A stretch of 64,000 bases of DNA from Novosphingobium sp. IK01 (GCF_033242265.1 NZ_BTFW01000001.1:1612001-1676000); one strand, 5' to 3'; shown: positions 1 through 9,161, numbered from the stretch's first letter. The notes: generated by a model not told the origin, from the sequence alone. Numbers and translations are program-made.

Positions 1-333
1 CATCGAATCGAGCGTCGCCGGATCGAGCGCGGGGGCATTGCCCGCCCCCATGCCGTTGGTTTCCCAAAGCTTCTTCCAGGCCTGCCGTTCGGCGTCCTGC
101 CAGCCTTTGGCCCGCGCATCGGCTGCCGAGGAACCACTGACGTTGACCTCGATCCCGCCGACCTCGAAATCGCCGGTGCTGGCGATGGGCGCAATGCCGC
201 GCTCGCCCTCGATCTGGGCGAGGATCGCCGGGCCCGCAACCAGGCCCGCAAGCCCCAGCGCGGTGCCCCCCGCCAGCAGGACAGCAGCCCGTCGGAAGGG
301 GCGAAACGGCAATATCGGGCGCAAGGCGGCCAA
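1..333 (-). CDS. Exported protein of unknown function (3' end outside window)
   Basis: The first 111 codons of a gene running out of the window at base 1. The start is TTG at 333, chosen because GGAG lies five bases upstream and an in-frame stop lies only ten codons further up. The N-terminus is basic ([12 protein letters not shown]) and followed by a hydrophobic stretch ([21 protein letters not shown]), which I read as a signal peptide or membrane anchor. The mature part contains a [12 protein letters not shown] stretch and a basic/aromatic helix ([16 protein letters not shown]). It is divergent from purM with 110 bp between the starts, so the two promoters must share that gap. I do not recognise the family with confidence and assign no function. 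Confidence 0.7.
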   Translation of the reverse strand, partial: MAALRPILPFRPFRRAAVLLAGGTALGLAGLVAGPAILAQIEGERGIAPIASTGDFEVGGIEVNVSGSSAADARAKGWQDAERQAWKKLWETNGMGAGNAPALDPATLDSM

Positions 334-443
334 GAGAACTCCAGTCGAAAGGCCAGATTTTCAGGCCAGCTCGTGATGCCGCGCGCTTTTGCCCAAAGGC
401 AAGTGGAAATCCAAGCAGGAAACGGCTAGGCGCTCATTCCATC

Positions 444-1550
444 ATGGCCAACGACACTCCCAAGCCCCAGAGCTATTCGTACGAACAGGCTGGCGTCAAC
501 ATCGCCGCCGGCAACGCACTGGTGAAGGCCATCGGCCCGCTCGCCAAGTCCACCGCACGCCCCGGCGCCGACGCCGAACTGGGCGGATTCGGCGGCTTTT
601 TCGACCTCAAGGCAGCCGGTTACAAAGACCCGCTGCTGGTCGCGGGCAACGATGGCGTGGGCACCAAGGTCAAGCTGGCGATCGACTATGACCGCCACGA
701 CACCATCGGCAGCGACCTTGTTGCCATGTGCGTCAACGACCTCATCGTGCAGGGCGCCGAACCACTGTTCTTCCTCGACTATTTCGCGACAGGCCGCCTC
801 GACAACGGCGTGGCCGAGCGAGTCGTGGCGAGCATTGCCGAAGGTTGCCGGATCGCCGGTTGCGCGCTGATCGGGGGCGAGACCGCCGAAATGCCCGGCA
901 TGTACGGCGATGGCGACTATGACCTTGCGGGCTTCTGCGTCGGCGCGGTCGAACGCGGCGAACAGCTGACCGGCGACAAGGTGGCCGCAGGCGACGTGCT
1001 GATCGGGCTGGCCTCGTCGGGCGTGCATTCCAACGGCTATTCGCTGGTGCGCCGCCTCGCCGCCGACAAGGGCTGGAAGCTCGACCGTCCGGCGCTGTTC
1101 GACAACGAACGCCTGCTGATCGACGTGCTGATCGAACCCACCCGCATCTATGTGAAGAGCCTGCTGCCGTTCATCCGCTCGGGCCGCATCAATGCGCTCG
1201 CGCACATCACCGGCGGCGGCCTGCTCGAAAACGTGCCCCGCGTGCTGCCCAAGGGCCTCCATGCCCGCATCGACGCCGACAGCTGGGAACAGCCGCGCCT
1301 GATGGCCTTCCTCCAGGCCCAGGGCAATATCGAGCCGGGCGAAATGGCCCGCACGTTCAACTGCGGCATCGGCATGGTTCTGGCCGTGGCGCCGGGCGAA
1401 GCCGAGAGCCTGATGGCCGACCTTGCCGCGGCGGGCGAAACCGTCGCGAAGATCGGCGAAGTGGTCGAAGGCGAAAAGGGCTGCACCGTGTTCGGCAGCG
1501 CCGAGGCATGGTCGGCCCGCGAGCCCTGGGAAGCCGTTCACATCGGCTGA
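444..1550 (+). CDS. purM: Phosphoribosylformylglycinamidine cyclo-ligase
   Basis: AIR synthetase, the fifth step of de novo purine synthesis: ATP-dependent ring closure of FGAM to 5-aminoimidazole ribotide in the cytosol. The 368-residue product has the usual length and family landmarks: [15 protein letters not shown] near the N-terminus, the FGGFFDL segment, the DGVGTK nucleotide-binding motif around residue 70, [30 protein letters not shown] and the C-terminal FNCGIGM. The start has only a weak Shine-Dalgarno, but the N-terminus matches family expectation. purN follows after 139 bp on the same strand, the common purM-purN pair; that gap holds a long palindrome that could modulate read-through. 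Confidence 0.97.
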   Translation: MANDTPKPQSYSYEQAGVNIAAGNALVKAIGPLAKSTARPGADAELGGFGGFFDLKAAGYKDPLLVAGNDGVGTKVKLAIDYDRHDTIGSDLVAMCVNDLIVQGAEPLFFLDYFATGRLDNGVAERVVASIAEGCRIAGCALIGGETAEMPGMYGDGDYDLAGFCVGAVERGEQLTGDKVAAGDVLIGLASSGVHSNGYSLVRRLAADKGWKLDRPALFDNERLLIDVLIEPTRIYVKSLLPFIRSGRINALAHITGGGLLENVPRVLPKGLHARIDADSWEQPRLMAFLQAQGNIEPGEMARTFNCGIGMVLAVAPGEAESLMADLAAAGETVAKIGEVVEGEKGCTVFGSAEAWSAREPWEAVHIG

Positions 1551-1590
1551 TTGCGGCGCGTGTCGCGGGCGCCATCGCGCCCCTCTCTTC

Positions 1591-1632
1591 ATCGCCCGCC
1601 CGGCCTTTCGCGCGAAAGGCCGGGCGGGCGAT
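1591..1632. repeat. Perfect 42-bp palindrome between purM and purN
   Basis: Two 20-base arms (1591-1610 and 1613-1632) are exact reverse complements. The central CG is self-complementary, so all 42 bases form one perfect palindrome. There is no U-tract on either side, so it is not a textbook intrinsic terminator. It lies 40 bp after the purM stop and 57 bp before the purN start, where it could act as an mRNA processing/stability hairpin or be a repeat-family member. Confidence 0.85.
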
Positions 1633-1689
1633 GGTCTATTCGGCGGTCCCATGCGGGGCCCGGCATTGCAGTTTCAAGGAACCTCGCCA

Positions 1690-2265
1690 GTGGCCAAGGC
1701 AAAAGTAGCGGTCTTCATCTCGGGCAGCGGCACCAACATGGCCGCGCTGCTCTATGCCAGCCGCGCCGCCGATTGCCCTTACGAGATCGCGCTGGTGCTC
1801 TCCAACGATCCGGCAGCCAAGGGCCTCGCGCTCGCCAGGGCCGAGGGCGTGGCGACTTTTGCCCTGCCCCACAAGGGCATTCCCCGCGCCCAGCATGATG
1901 CGCTGATGGAAGAGCAGGTTCTGGCCGCTGGCGCGCAAGTGATCGCACTGGCGGGCTACATGCGCATTCTCTCGGGCGAATTCGTCGCCCGCTGGGAAGG
2001 CCGCATGGTCAATATCCACCCCTCGCTGCTGCCGCTCTACAAGGGGCTGCACACCCACGAGCGGGCGATTGCGGCGGGCGACAGCCATGGCGGCTGCACG
2101 GTGCACCTCGTCACCCCCGAACTCGACGACGGGCCGATCCTCGGGCAGACGCGCGTGGCGATCCTGCCCGGCGATACGCCCGACACCCTCGCCGCGCGGG
2201 TACTGATCGCCGAGCACCAGCTCTATTCGCGCTGTCTGGCCGCGCTGGTGCTGGCGCGGGCCTGA
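1690..2265 (+). CDS. purN: Phosphoribosylglycinamide formyltransferase
   Basis: GAR transformylase: transfers a formyl group from 10-formyl-tetrahydrofolate to GAR, the third step of purine synthesis. The 191-residue product shows the N-terminal VFISGSGTNMAAL phosphate loop, the MRILSGEFV stretch, the catalytic NIHPSLLPLYKGLHTHERAI region (Asn and His of the formyl-transfer centre) and HLVTPELDDGPIL with its conserved Asp. The reading frame is open far upstream, but the gene starts at GTG 1690, preceded by AAGGA nine bases earlier and giving the expected N-terminus (AKAKVAVFISGSG). Probably co-transcribed with purM. Confidence 0.96.
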   Translation: MAKAKVAVFISGSGTNMAALLYASRAADCPYEIALVLSNDPAAKGLALARAEGVATFALPHKGIPRAQHDALMEEQVLAAGAQVIALAGYMRILSGEFVARWEGRMVNIHPSLLPLYKGLHTHERAIAAGDSHGGCTVHLVTPELDDGPILGQTRVAILPGDTPDTLAARVLIAEHQLYSRCLAALVLARA

Positions 2266-2343
2266 TCCCGGCTCCGGGCGCGCGGGGAAACAGGATCGAA
2301 GTCTGGACAGGGCCGTTGGGGATGTGAAACCAAGGCAGCGCCC

Positions 2344-3768
2344 ATGACCATCTATCACTGGATCCTTCTGGCGCTGATCGAAGTCGCCACTTTGCTGCAT
2401 GTCGTGCTGCGCCCGCATCGCGAGCCGGCCTCGCGGCTGGCCTGGCTGGTCGTGGTGCTGATCCTGCCCGCGCTGGGCATTCCGGCCTATCTCCTGCTGG
2501 GCGACACCCGGCTGATCCGCCGCCGCCGCGCCCACGGGCTGGAGATCGAGGCCGCACTGCCGCGCCCGCCGGTCGATCCCGGTGGCACCGTGCGCGTGGC
2601 CGCCGGGCCCTGGCAGCCCAGCTTCGCGCTGGCCGCCTCGGTCAACGGCCTCGCCCCCACCTGTGGCAATGCCGCCAGCCTCGCCCCCGACAACCGCGCC
2701 GCCATCGCCGCAATGATCGCCGATATCGAGGCCGCCCGCGCGAATGTCCATGTCTGCTTCTACATCTGGCTGCCCGATGAAAGCGGCAGCCTGCTGGCGC
2801 TGGCGCTGGCGCGCGCGGCGCGGCGCGGGGTGCGCGTGCGGGTTCTGGCCGATGCGCTCGGCTCGCGCCAGTTCGTGCGCTCGCCGCTGTGGGAAGAGAT
2901 GCGCGCCTCGGGCGTGGACGCGCGCGAGGCGCTGCCGGTGGGCAACCTTGCATGGACGCTGATCCGGGGCCGGGTCGACTTGCGCAACCACCGCAAGACG
3001 CTGATCGTCGACAATGCCGTGGCCTGGTGCGGCAGCCAGAACGCCGCCGATCCCGAATTCCGCATCAAGCCGCGCTTTGCCCCCTGGGTCGACATCATGA
3101 CCCGCTGGCATGGCCCGATCGCCCGCCACTGGCAGTTCCTGTTCGCCGCCGACTGGATGGCCGAGGATGGCGACGACCTGACCGCCCTGCTCACCGCGCC
3201 CCTGCCCGAACCGCAAGGCGACATCGTCGCGCAGGGGATCGGCACCGGGCCGACGGTGGCCTATGGCGCGATGCCCTCGTGCTTTGCCGCGCTGATCCAT
3301 GCCGCGCGGCGCACGCTGACGATCACCACCCCCTATTTCGTGCCCGGCGAGCAGGTGCTTTCGGCCCTGATGGCCGCCGCGCGGCGCGGGGTGGAGACCA
3401 CGCTGGTCGTCCCCCACCGCAACGACAGCCGTTTCGTGGGCGCGGCCAGCCGCAGCCACTATCCGGCCCTGCTCGAAGCGGGGGTGGAGATTCACGAGTT
3501 CGTGCCCGGCCTGCTCCACGCCAAGACCATGGTCGTCGACGAGAGCGCGGCCATCGTCGGCTCGGCCAACCTCGACCGGCGCAGCTTCGAGCTGAACTTC
3601 GAGAACACCATCCTATTCGAGGACGCGGCGCTGGCCCGCGCGATCAGCGCGCGGCAGCGCGACTGGCTGGCCCAGAGCATCGCGATCACCCCGGCCATGG
3701 CCGCGCAGACCCCGCTGACCAAGCGCATCTGGCGCAACCTGCTGGCGATGATGAGCCCGCTTTTGTGA
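2344..3768 (+). CDS. cls: Cardiolipin synthase (phospholipase D family)
   Basis: Membrane enzyme joining two phosphatidyl units into cardiolipin. The 474-residue product starts with two hydrophobic segments (about residues 4-22 and 32-55, the PLDc_N-type region) followed by two phospholipase D domains. Each carries the HxKx4D catalytic signature: NHRKTLIVDN (near residue 218) and LHAKTMVVDE (near residue 392), with downstream GSQN and GSANLDRRSFELNFE. Both HKD motifs are intact, so the enzyme should be active. It starts 78 bp after purN and is followed by a dispersed repeat and a bidirectional terminator. Assignment to the Cls subfamily rather than another PLD enzyme rests on the paired N-terminal membrane segments. 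Confidence 0.9.
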   Translation: MTIYHWILLALIEVATLLHVVLRPHREPASRLAWLVVVLILPALGIPAYLLLGDTRLIRRRRAHGLEIEAALPRPPVDPGGTVRVAAGPWQPSFALAASVNGLAPTCGNAASLAPDNRAAIAAMIADIEAARANVHVCFYIWLPDESGSLLALALARAARRGVRVRVLADALGSRQFVRSPLWEEMRASGVDAREALPVGNLAWTLIRGRVDLRNHRKTLIVDNAVAWCGSQNAADPEFRIKPRFAPWVDIMTRWHGPIARHWQFLFAADWMAEDGDDLTALLTAPLPEPQGDIVAQGIGTGPTVAYGAMPSCFAALIHAARRTLTITTPYFVPGEQVLSALMAAARRGVETTLVVPHRNDSRFVGAASRSHYPALLEAGVEIHEFVPGLLHAKTMVVDESAAIVGSANLDRRSFELNFENTILFEDAALARAISARQRDWLAQSIAITPAMAAQTPLTKRIWRNLLAMMSPLL

Positions 3769-3791
3769 GCGGCGGGCCTTGTGCAAGGCCC

Positions 3792-3820
3792 GCTGGATTC
3801 CCGCCTTCGCGGGAATGACG
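3792..3820. repeat. Short dispersed hairpin repeat
   Basis: TTCCCGC and GCGGGAA pair across a CTTC loop (3798-3815), flanked by CTGGA and TGACG. Near-identical short elements are scattered between genes in many high-GC proteobacterial genomes. Here it sits between the cls stop and the terminator. Confidence 0.6.
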
Positions 3821-3840
3821 AAGGGGGCCCCTCGCCCACG

Positions 3841-3878
3841 AAAAAGGGCCGGGAAGCGGTGTGCTTCCCGGCCCTTTT
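3841..3878. terminator. Bidirectional intrinsic terminator, cls / ndk
   Basis: A 12-bp stem (3846-3857 with 3863-3874, loop GGTGT) is flanked by AAAAA on the left and TTTT on the right, so it can stop transcription from both convergent genes. Confidence 0.85.
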
Positions 3879-3900
3879 CAGGGTCGATGATCCGACGGGA

Positions 3901-4323
3901 TCAGCCGACGATTTCTTCGGGCTTGAAGAAGAACGCGATTTCGATCGCGGCGTTTTCTTCCGAGTCCGAACCGTGGACCGAGTTGGCTTCGATCGATTCG
4001 GCCAGTTCCTTGCGGATGGTGCCGGGTTCGGCGTTGGCGGGGTTGGTGGCGCCCATGATGTCGCGGTTGCGCTTCACGGCGTCTTCGCCTTCGAGGACCT
4101 GGACGACCACGGGGCCGCTGATCATGAACGAGACGAGGTCGTTGAAGAACGGACGCTCACGGTGCACGCCGTAGAAGCCTTCGGCCTGTTCGCGGCTCAT
4201 GTGGATGCGCTTGGAAGCAACGACGCGCAGGCCCGCTTCTTCCAGCATCTTGGTGACGGCGCCGGTCAGGTTGCGGCGGGTGGCGTCGGGCTTGATGATC
4301 GAAAAGGTGCGGGTAACCGCCAT
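3901..4323 (-). CDS. ndk: Nucleoside diphosphate kinase
   Basis: Transfers the gamma-phosphate between nucleoside triphosphates and diphosphates through a phosphohistidine, balancing cellular NTP and dNTP pools. The 140-residue product is standard: [17 protein letters not shown] at the N-terminus and the active-site loop [12 protein letters not shown] near residue 117, with the catalytic His present. The start ATG at 4323 has AAGGAAA upstream; a longer open frame exists but lacks support. It is the last gene of the minus-strand group pepA-holC-ndk, 90 bp after holC. Confidence 0.97.
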   Translation of the reverse strand: MAVTRTFSIIKPDATRRNLTGAVTKMLEEAGLRVVASKRIHMSREQAEGFYGVHRERPFFNDLVSFMISGPVVVQVLEGEDAVKRNRDIMGATNPANAEPGTIRKELAESIEANSVHGSDSEENAAIEIAFFFKPEEIVG

Positions 4324-4413
4324 GATGCGTTTCCTTGAATGGTCAAAAAGGCTGGAATTGTTGGGCGCGCCCCTAGCCGGTATGGGGCCACACCGCAAGA
4401 GAGCGCGCCGAAC

Positions 4414-4857
4414 TTAGGGGCCCTCGCGCCACCTTGCGCCGTCCTGACGCCAGTATTTGCGCTCGACACCCTCGCGCTGGCCCAAAAGGCGCCATGTCGC
4501 GCGGGCTTCGTCGATACGCTCGGGCGGGAACAGCAGGAACACCCGCTCCGCCGCGCTTTCGCGCCAGCCGCCATCGGCCAGCGCAAGAAAGCGCGCGCCA
4601 TTGGCCGGGGGGGCCTCCCGGGAAACCGTGGTGTCGAGCAGGATCGGCTGGCGCGCGTCATGCGGGCCACCGGCGCGGCCATTGGCAAGGAAGCTGTCGG
4701 CAAGGCGGGTCCACAGCGCCTGCCCGATGCGGTCGAGCTGGTCTTCGTATTCGCTGACCACCACCAGCCGCTCGCCCGCGCCCAGCGTGTTGCGCGCGAT
4801 CAGCGGCACGACCCATTCGGCGGGGTCTTTGGAGAGCTGGTAGAAATCGACGCGCAT
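4414..4857 (-). CDS. holC: DNA polymerase III subunit chi
   Basis: The chi subunit links the clamp loader of the replicative polymerase to single-stranded DNA-binding protein. The product of 147 residues begins MRVDFYQLSKDPAEWVVPLIARNTL and contains GERLVVVSEYEDQLDRIGQALWT and the terminal YWRQDGARWREGP, all typical of HolC. The ATG at 4857 was chosen over upstream in-frame codons because MRVDFYQL is the family N-terminus. It lies between pepA and ndk on the same strand, an arrangement I know from sphingomonads. A composite repeat separates it from pepA, so it may be partly uncoupled from pepA transcription. Confidence 0.92.
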   Translation of the reverse strand: MRVDFYQLSKDPAEWVVPLIARNTLGAGERLVVVSEYEDQLDRIGQALWTRLADSFLANGRAGGPHDARQPILLDTTVSREAPPANGARFLALADGGWRESAAERVFLLFPPERIDEARATWRLLGQREGVERKYWRQDGARWREGP

Positions 4858-4909
4858 GGGGGCGCTATGCCGGGGTGCGGGGCTGGCGGCAAGTGCAGTG
4901 CTTGTGCCT

Positions 4910-5047
4910 GCTCCGAAACTCCCGTTTCGGAGCGCTCGGCACCGGCCCACTCCCCCACCCGGCCTCCCATAGGATACTATCGTAGGGAGGCCGGGTGGGG
5001 GAGTGGGCCGGTGCCGAGCCGAAATTCGCCTGTACGGCGAATTTCGG
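4910..5047. repeat. Composite three-hairpin repeat, copy 1
   Basis: Three perfect hairpins abut. The left one pairs 4910-4919 with 4924-4933 (GCTCCGAAAC / GTTTCGGAGC, loop TCCC). The central one has 35-base arms 4934-4968 and 4985-5019 around the 16-base loop ATAGGATACTATCGTA. The right one pairs 5019-5030 with 5036-5047 (CCGAAATTCGCC / GGCGAATTTCGG). It fills the gap between the pepA stop and the holC start. A second copy is at 24973-25107, with the flanking hairpins on opposite sides. Confidence 0.9.
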
Positions 5048-5060
5048 GTCAGTCATCCTC

Positions 5061-6518
5061 TCAGGCTTCGAGCGTATCGCGCACGAAGCGGTCGAGCAGG
5101 CGCACGCCAAAGCCGGTCGCGCCCTTGTCGTGGGTGGCGCCGGGCTTGTCGATCCAGACCGTGCCCGCGATGTCGAGGTGGGCCCAGGCCACGCCCTTGT
5201 CGATGAAGCGGTGGAGGAACTGCGCCGCCGTGATCGAACCGCCAAAGCGGGGGCCGACGTTCTTGATGTCGGCAATCGGGCTGTCGATCAGCTTGTCGTA
5301 GGCAGGGCCGATCGGCATGCGCCAGAGGGCGTCGCCACAGCTCTTGCCCGCGCTGTCGAGCTGGCCTGCCAGCGTGTCGTCGTTGGAGAACATGCCCGCG
5401 TGCTCGTGGCCGAGCGAGATGATGATCGCGCCGGTCAGCGTGGCCAGGTCGATCACCGTGGCGGGCTGGTATTCCTTCTGGACCCAGGTCAGCGCGTCGC
5501 ACAGCACGAGGCGGCCTTCGGCGTCGGTGTTGATCACCTCGATGGTCTGGCCGCTCATGCTGGTGACGACATCGCCGGGGCGCTGCGCATTGCCGTCGGG
5601 CATGTTTTCGACGAGGCCGCACACGCCGATCACGTCAGCCTGTGCCTTGCGCAGCGCGAGGGTGAGCATCGTGCCCGCCACGGTCGCCGCGCCGCCCATG
5701 TCCCACTTCATGTCTTCCATGCCGGCCGCCGGCTTGATCGAAATGCCGCCGGTGTCGAAGCAGACGCCCTTGCCCACGAAGGCGGTGGGGCGCACGCCCT
5801 CCTTGCCCTTCCAGCGCATGGCGAGCAGGCGCGGCTTCCTGACCGACCCTTGCGCCACGCCCAGCAGCGCGCCCATGCCCAGCGCGGCCATCGCCACTTC
5901 GTCGAGGACGAGGATTTCCACGCCCGTCCCGGCCAGACGCTCCTGGCAACGGGCCACGAAGCTTTCGGGATAGATCACGTTGGCCGGTTCGGTCACGAGT
6001 TCGCGGGTGAACTCCACGCCCTTGGCCACGGCCACTTCGACCGCCCAGAGGTCTTCGGTGCCTTCAGGGGCGCCGAGCGCGATCACGCTCTTGAGCGAGG
6101 GCTTCTGCTCGTCCTTGAGGCGCGTGCGATAGGTCAGGAACTGCCACGAACGCAGGCGCGCGCCCAGCAGCACCGAAACCACGTCCTGCGCCGAAAAGCC
6201 GGTCCCGGAAAAGTCGATTCCCAGCGCGTCCTCGCCCGAGGTCAGGTATTTGGCCGCCAGCGCGCCGCCAGCGCGTTCCAGCCCGGCGCGGCGATCGCCG
6301 TCCGAAAGATCGCCCGCACCGGCAAAGGCCAGCCGCACGAGGCCCTTTTCACCCGCCACGAACGCTTCATGAACCTGCCCGGCCTTGCCCGCGAAACGCG
6401 CGGCCTGCGCCCCTTCGACAACCAGCGCGGGTGTCCCTTCGGGAAGCGGGCCTTCCGCGACGATCCGGGCGACCAGACGGGGCAGCTCGGCAGCGCCTCG
6501 GGCAAATACGATGTTCAT
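5061..6518 (-). CDS. pepA: Leucyl aminopeptidase (M17 family)
   Basis: Cytosolic two-metal aminopeptidase removing N-terminal residues from peptides. The 485-residue product has a poorly conserved N-terminal domain and the M17 catalytic domain: the metal/lysine segment FVGKGVCFDTGGISIKP, the MKWDMGGAATVAG stretch and the signature NTDAEGRL. The start at ATG 6518 (MNIVFARG) has AGGAG seven bases upstream; longer in-frame starts add a hydrophobic stretch that overlaps the lptD promoter region and are not supported. First gene of pepA-holC-ndk and divergent from lptD, 112 bp apart. Confidence 0.96.
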   Translation of the reverse strand: MNIVFARGAAELPRLVARIVAEGPLPEGTPALVVEGAQAARFAGKAGQVHEAFVAGEKGLVRLAFAGAGDLSDGDRRAGLERAGGALAAKYLTSGEDALGIDFSGTGFSAQDVVSVLLGARLRSWQFLTYRTRLKDEQKPSLKSVIALGAPEGTEDLWAVEVAVAKGVEFTRELVTEPANVIYPESFVARCQERLAGTGVEILVLDEVAMAALGMGALLGVAQGSVRKPRLLAMRWKGKEGVRPTAFVGKGVCFDTGGISIKPAAGMEDMKWDMGGAATVAGTMLTLALRKAQADVIGVCGLVENMPDGNAQRPGDVVTSMSGQTIEVINTDAEGRLVLCDALTWVQKEYQPATVIDLATLTGAIIISLGHEHAGMFSNDDTLAGQLDSAGKSCGDALWRMPIGPAYDKLIDSPIADIKNVGPRFGGSITAAQFLHRFIDKGVAWAHLDIAGTVWIDKPGATHDKGATGFGVRLLDRFVRDTLEA

Positions 6519-6630
6519 CACCAAACTCCTGTCCGAAAGCAGCCACAGAATCGCGAAGATCGCAATTCCGGGAAACACGGCTGCAATTGTGGGTTTGCAG
6601 TTAGGACCGACCAGTGCGATAGGCAACCGC

Positions 6631-9048
6631 ATGTCCCTTGCCCGACGGCATTCCGCCACGTCCCTGCCCCGCTATCGTTCCCTTTCCGCCCGTCGCCTGT
6701 TGCTTGGCGCGGCCCGGTGCGGCCTCTTGCCCGGCACCTTCATGCGGCATTCGCTGCTGGGCGGGATCTGTGCTTCGGGCGTGGTATCGCTGGCCGCTCC
6801 CGCACTGGCGGCCCCGCCGCGCACCACCGTGCCCGAAATCGCCCCCACGGCGCGCCCCAGCCGCGCCCAGGCGCCCGGCCCGGTCACCATCGCGCCCGAC
6901 GGCACGCCGACCGAGGTTGAAGCGGCCCCGACCGACGAGATCCACTTCGAGGCCGACAAGGTCGATTACGCCAACGATTCCGACGTGGTGACCGCCCATG
7001 GCAATGTCATCCTGCGCCGCGCCGGGCAGACCGTGCGCTCCGACGTCGTCACCTGGAACCGCAAGACCGGCCAGATCGAGGCCACCGGCAACATCCGCTC
7101 GGTCGACGAGAGCGGGAACATCCTCTATACCGACAAGGTAGAGCTGACCGACGAGCTCAAGACCGGGGCGATGGAAGACCTGCTGGTCGTGCTGCGCGAA
7201 GGAGGCCGTCTGGCCGCCCGCCAGGCCTCGCGCGATGCCAGCGGCAACCTCACGATGCACGATGCCGCCTTCTCGGGCTGCACCATCCAAGACGAGGAAG
7301 GCTGCCCCAAGCGGCCGAGCTGGGAGATCACCGCCGTCAAGGTGACGTGGAACCAGGTCACCAAGAAAGTCCGCTATTCGGGCGCGACGCTGCGGGTCTT
7401 CGGGATTCCGCTGCTGCCGCTGCCGGGCCTTGAACATACCAGCGACTTCCGCGCCGAAACCGGCCTGCTGATCCCCAACATCCGCTCGAACGCGAGCAAC
7501 GGGGTCGAATTTGCCGAGCCGTTCTACTGGCGCATCGCCCCCAACAAGGACCTGACCGTCACCGGCCACGTCTTTACCGGGGCCCTGCCGATGATCTCGG
7601 GCACCTATCGCGAACTCACCGGGATCGGTCCGTTCCAGATCACCGGCTACCTGACCCGTTCGTCGGCCATTCCGGTCTATACGAAGGTCGATGCCGGATC
7701 GGGCGTGGGGACCAACCAGTTCCGTGGCTATCTCGAAGCCAATGGCCGCTTCCAGTTCAACGAGAACTGGAGCCTGAGCATCTATGGCCGCTATGTCAGC
7801 GACCGCACGTTCCTGCGCCGCTACGACATCACCCGTGAAGACCGCCTGCGTTCGTCGATCAACCTCGAACGCATCGGCGACAACAGCTATTTCAGCCTCG
7901 CGGGCTGGCATGTGCAGACCTTGCGCGTGGGCGACAAGCAGGGGCAGGTTCCCCTCGCCCTGCCCGCGCTCGACTGGCGCTATCGCGTCGCCACGCCGGG
8001 CATCGGGGGCCACCTCGAATTCCAGGTCAATACCCTGGCGATCACCCGCACCGACGGGCAGGATACCCAGCGCGCCTTTGCCCGCGCGCAGTGGGACTTG
8101 CGCAAGGTCACGCCGATGGGCCAGGAAATCACCTTCACCGGCCTGCTGCGCGGCGACCTCTACCATTCGGACGGCAACGCGGCGACCACGACCGATCTCT
8201 ACCGCGGCCAATCGGGCTGGCAGGCGCGCGGCATCGCCACGGCGGCCATCGACGTCAAGTGGCCGCTGGTGGGCGCGCTACTGGGCGGCACGCAAGTGAT
8301 CACCCCGCATGTCCAGCTGGTGGCCACCCCGCACTTGCGCAACATAACGATCCCCAACGAGGATTCGCGCGCGGTCGATCTCGACGATTCCAACCTCTTC
8401 TCGCTCAACCGCTTCAACGGCTATGACCGGGTCGAGGACGGCGTGCGGGTGACCTATGGTTTCGACTGGTCGCTGATCCGCCCGCGCTGGAAGATCACCT
8501 CGACGGTCGGGCAGAGCTACCGCATGTCGAGCGAGCAGACCCTGCTGCCCGACGGAACCGGGCTGTCCAACCGCCTGTCGGACATCGTCGGGCGGACCGA
8601 CATCCGCTATCGCGACATCATCCAGCTGACCCACCGCTTCCGCCTCGACAAGAACAGCTTCAAGCTGCGCCGCAACGAGATCGACGCCACGCTGGGCAAC
8701 CACCGGACCTACCTCGAAGTCGGCTACATGCGCCTCAACCGCGACATGCCGGTAACCTTCGAGGACTTGCGCGACCGCGAGGAACTGCGCGCCGCGGCCC
8801 GCATCGGCTTTGCCCGCTACTTCTCGATCTTCGGGTCGAGCGTGGTCAACCTGACCAGGAAGACCGACGACCCGGTCTATGGCTCGGACGGCTTCCAGAT
8901 GCTGCGCCACCGCCTCGGGCTGGCCTATACCGACGACTGCCTCGATCTCTCGATCACCTGGAAGCGCGACTACGTGACGACCGGTGACGCCACGGCGGGT
9001 AACTCGTTCCTGTTCAGCATCGCCCTGCGCGGCCTGGGCACACGCTGA
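6631..9048 (+). CDS. lptD: LPS-assembly outer-membrane protein LptD
   Basis: Outer-membrane barrel that, with LptE, places lipopolysaccharide in the outer leaflet. From ATG 6631 the protein has 805 residues: a signal peptide whose core is MRHSLLGGICASGVVSLAAP with an APALAA cleavage region, an OstA/LptA-like domain (about residues 105-200, IHFEADKVDYANDSDVVTAHGNVIL...), then a long C-terminal barrel domain rich in alternating aromatic strands. ATG 6742 would place the signal peptide right at the N-terminus and is a real alternative start; neither has a strong Shine-Dalgarno. Sphingomonads make glycosphingolipids instead of or beside LPS, so the transported lipid may differ from that of enterics. 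Confidence 0.93.
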   Translation: MSLARRHSATSLPRYRSLSARRLLLGAARCGLLPGTFMRHSLLGGICASGVVSLAAPALAAPPRTTVPEIAPTARPSRAQAPGPVTIAPDGTPTEVEAAPTDEIHFEADKVDYANDSDVVTAHGNVILRRAGQTVRSDVVTWNRKTGQIEATGNIRSVDESGNILYTDKVELTDELKTGAMEDLLVVLREGGRLAARQASRDASGNLTMHDAAFSGCTIQDEEGCPKRPSWEITAVKVTWNQVTKKVRYSGATLRVFGIPLLPLPGLEHTSDFRAETGLLIPNIRSNASNGVEFAEPFYWRIAPNKDLTVTGHVFTGALPMISGTYRELTGIGPFQITGYLTRSSAIPVYTKVDAGSGVGTNQFRGYLEANGRFQFNENWSLSIYGRYVSDRTFLRRYDITREDRLRSSINLERIGDNSYFSLAGWHVQTLRVGDKQGQVPLALPALDWRYRVATPGIGGHLEFQVNTLAITRTDGQDTQRAFARAQWDLRKVTPMGQEITFTGLLRGDLYHSDGNAATTTDLYRGQSGWQARGIATAAIDVKWPLVGALLGGTQVITPHVQLVATPHLRNITIPNEDSRAVDLDDSNLFSLNRFNGYDRVEDGVRVTYGFDWSLIRPRWKITSTVGQSYRMSSEQTLLPDGTGLSNRLSDIVGRTDIRYRDIIQLTHRFRLDKNSFKLRRNEIDATLGNHRTYLEVGYMRLNRDMPVTFEDLRDREELRAAARIGFARYFSIFGSSVVNLTRKTDDPVYGSDGFQMLRHRLGLAYTDDCLDLSITWKRDYVTTGDATAGNSFLFSIALRGLGTR

Positions 9049-9069
9049 TCCCGGCCTGAAAACCACAGT

Positions 9070-9119
9070 CTGAACCTGTGGCACGGGGCCCCGGCTGAAC
9101 CTGCGGCGCGGGGCCCCGG
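9070..9119. repeat. 25-bp tandem duplication after lptD
   Basis: Two adjacent 25-base units (9070-9094 and 9095-9119) differ at only two positions. Each ends with the palindrome GGGGCCCC. The duplication is non-coding and lies between the lptD stop and the clpB terminator. Confidence 0.75.
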
Positions 9120-9161
9120 CTCAGGGCCGGAGCGACGCCCCTTCTTCAAAAAACACACCCC

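Noticed and set aside
426..1652. Long minus-strand open frame of 408 codons over purM
   Set aside because: It lies opposite a certain gene; high GC leaves the complementary frame open. The product is a His/Arg/Ala-rich sequence with no domain.
1636..3519. Minus-strand open frame of 627 codons across purN and cls
   Set aside because: It overlaps two well-supported genes on the other strand and has shadow-frame composition.
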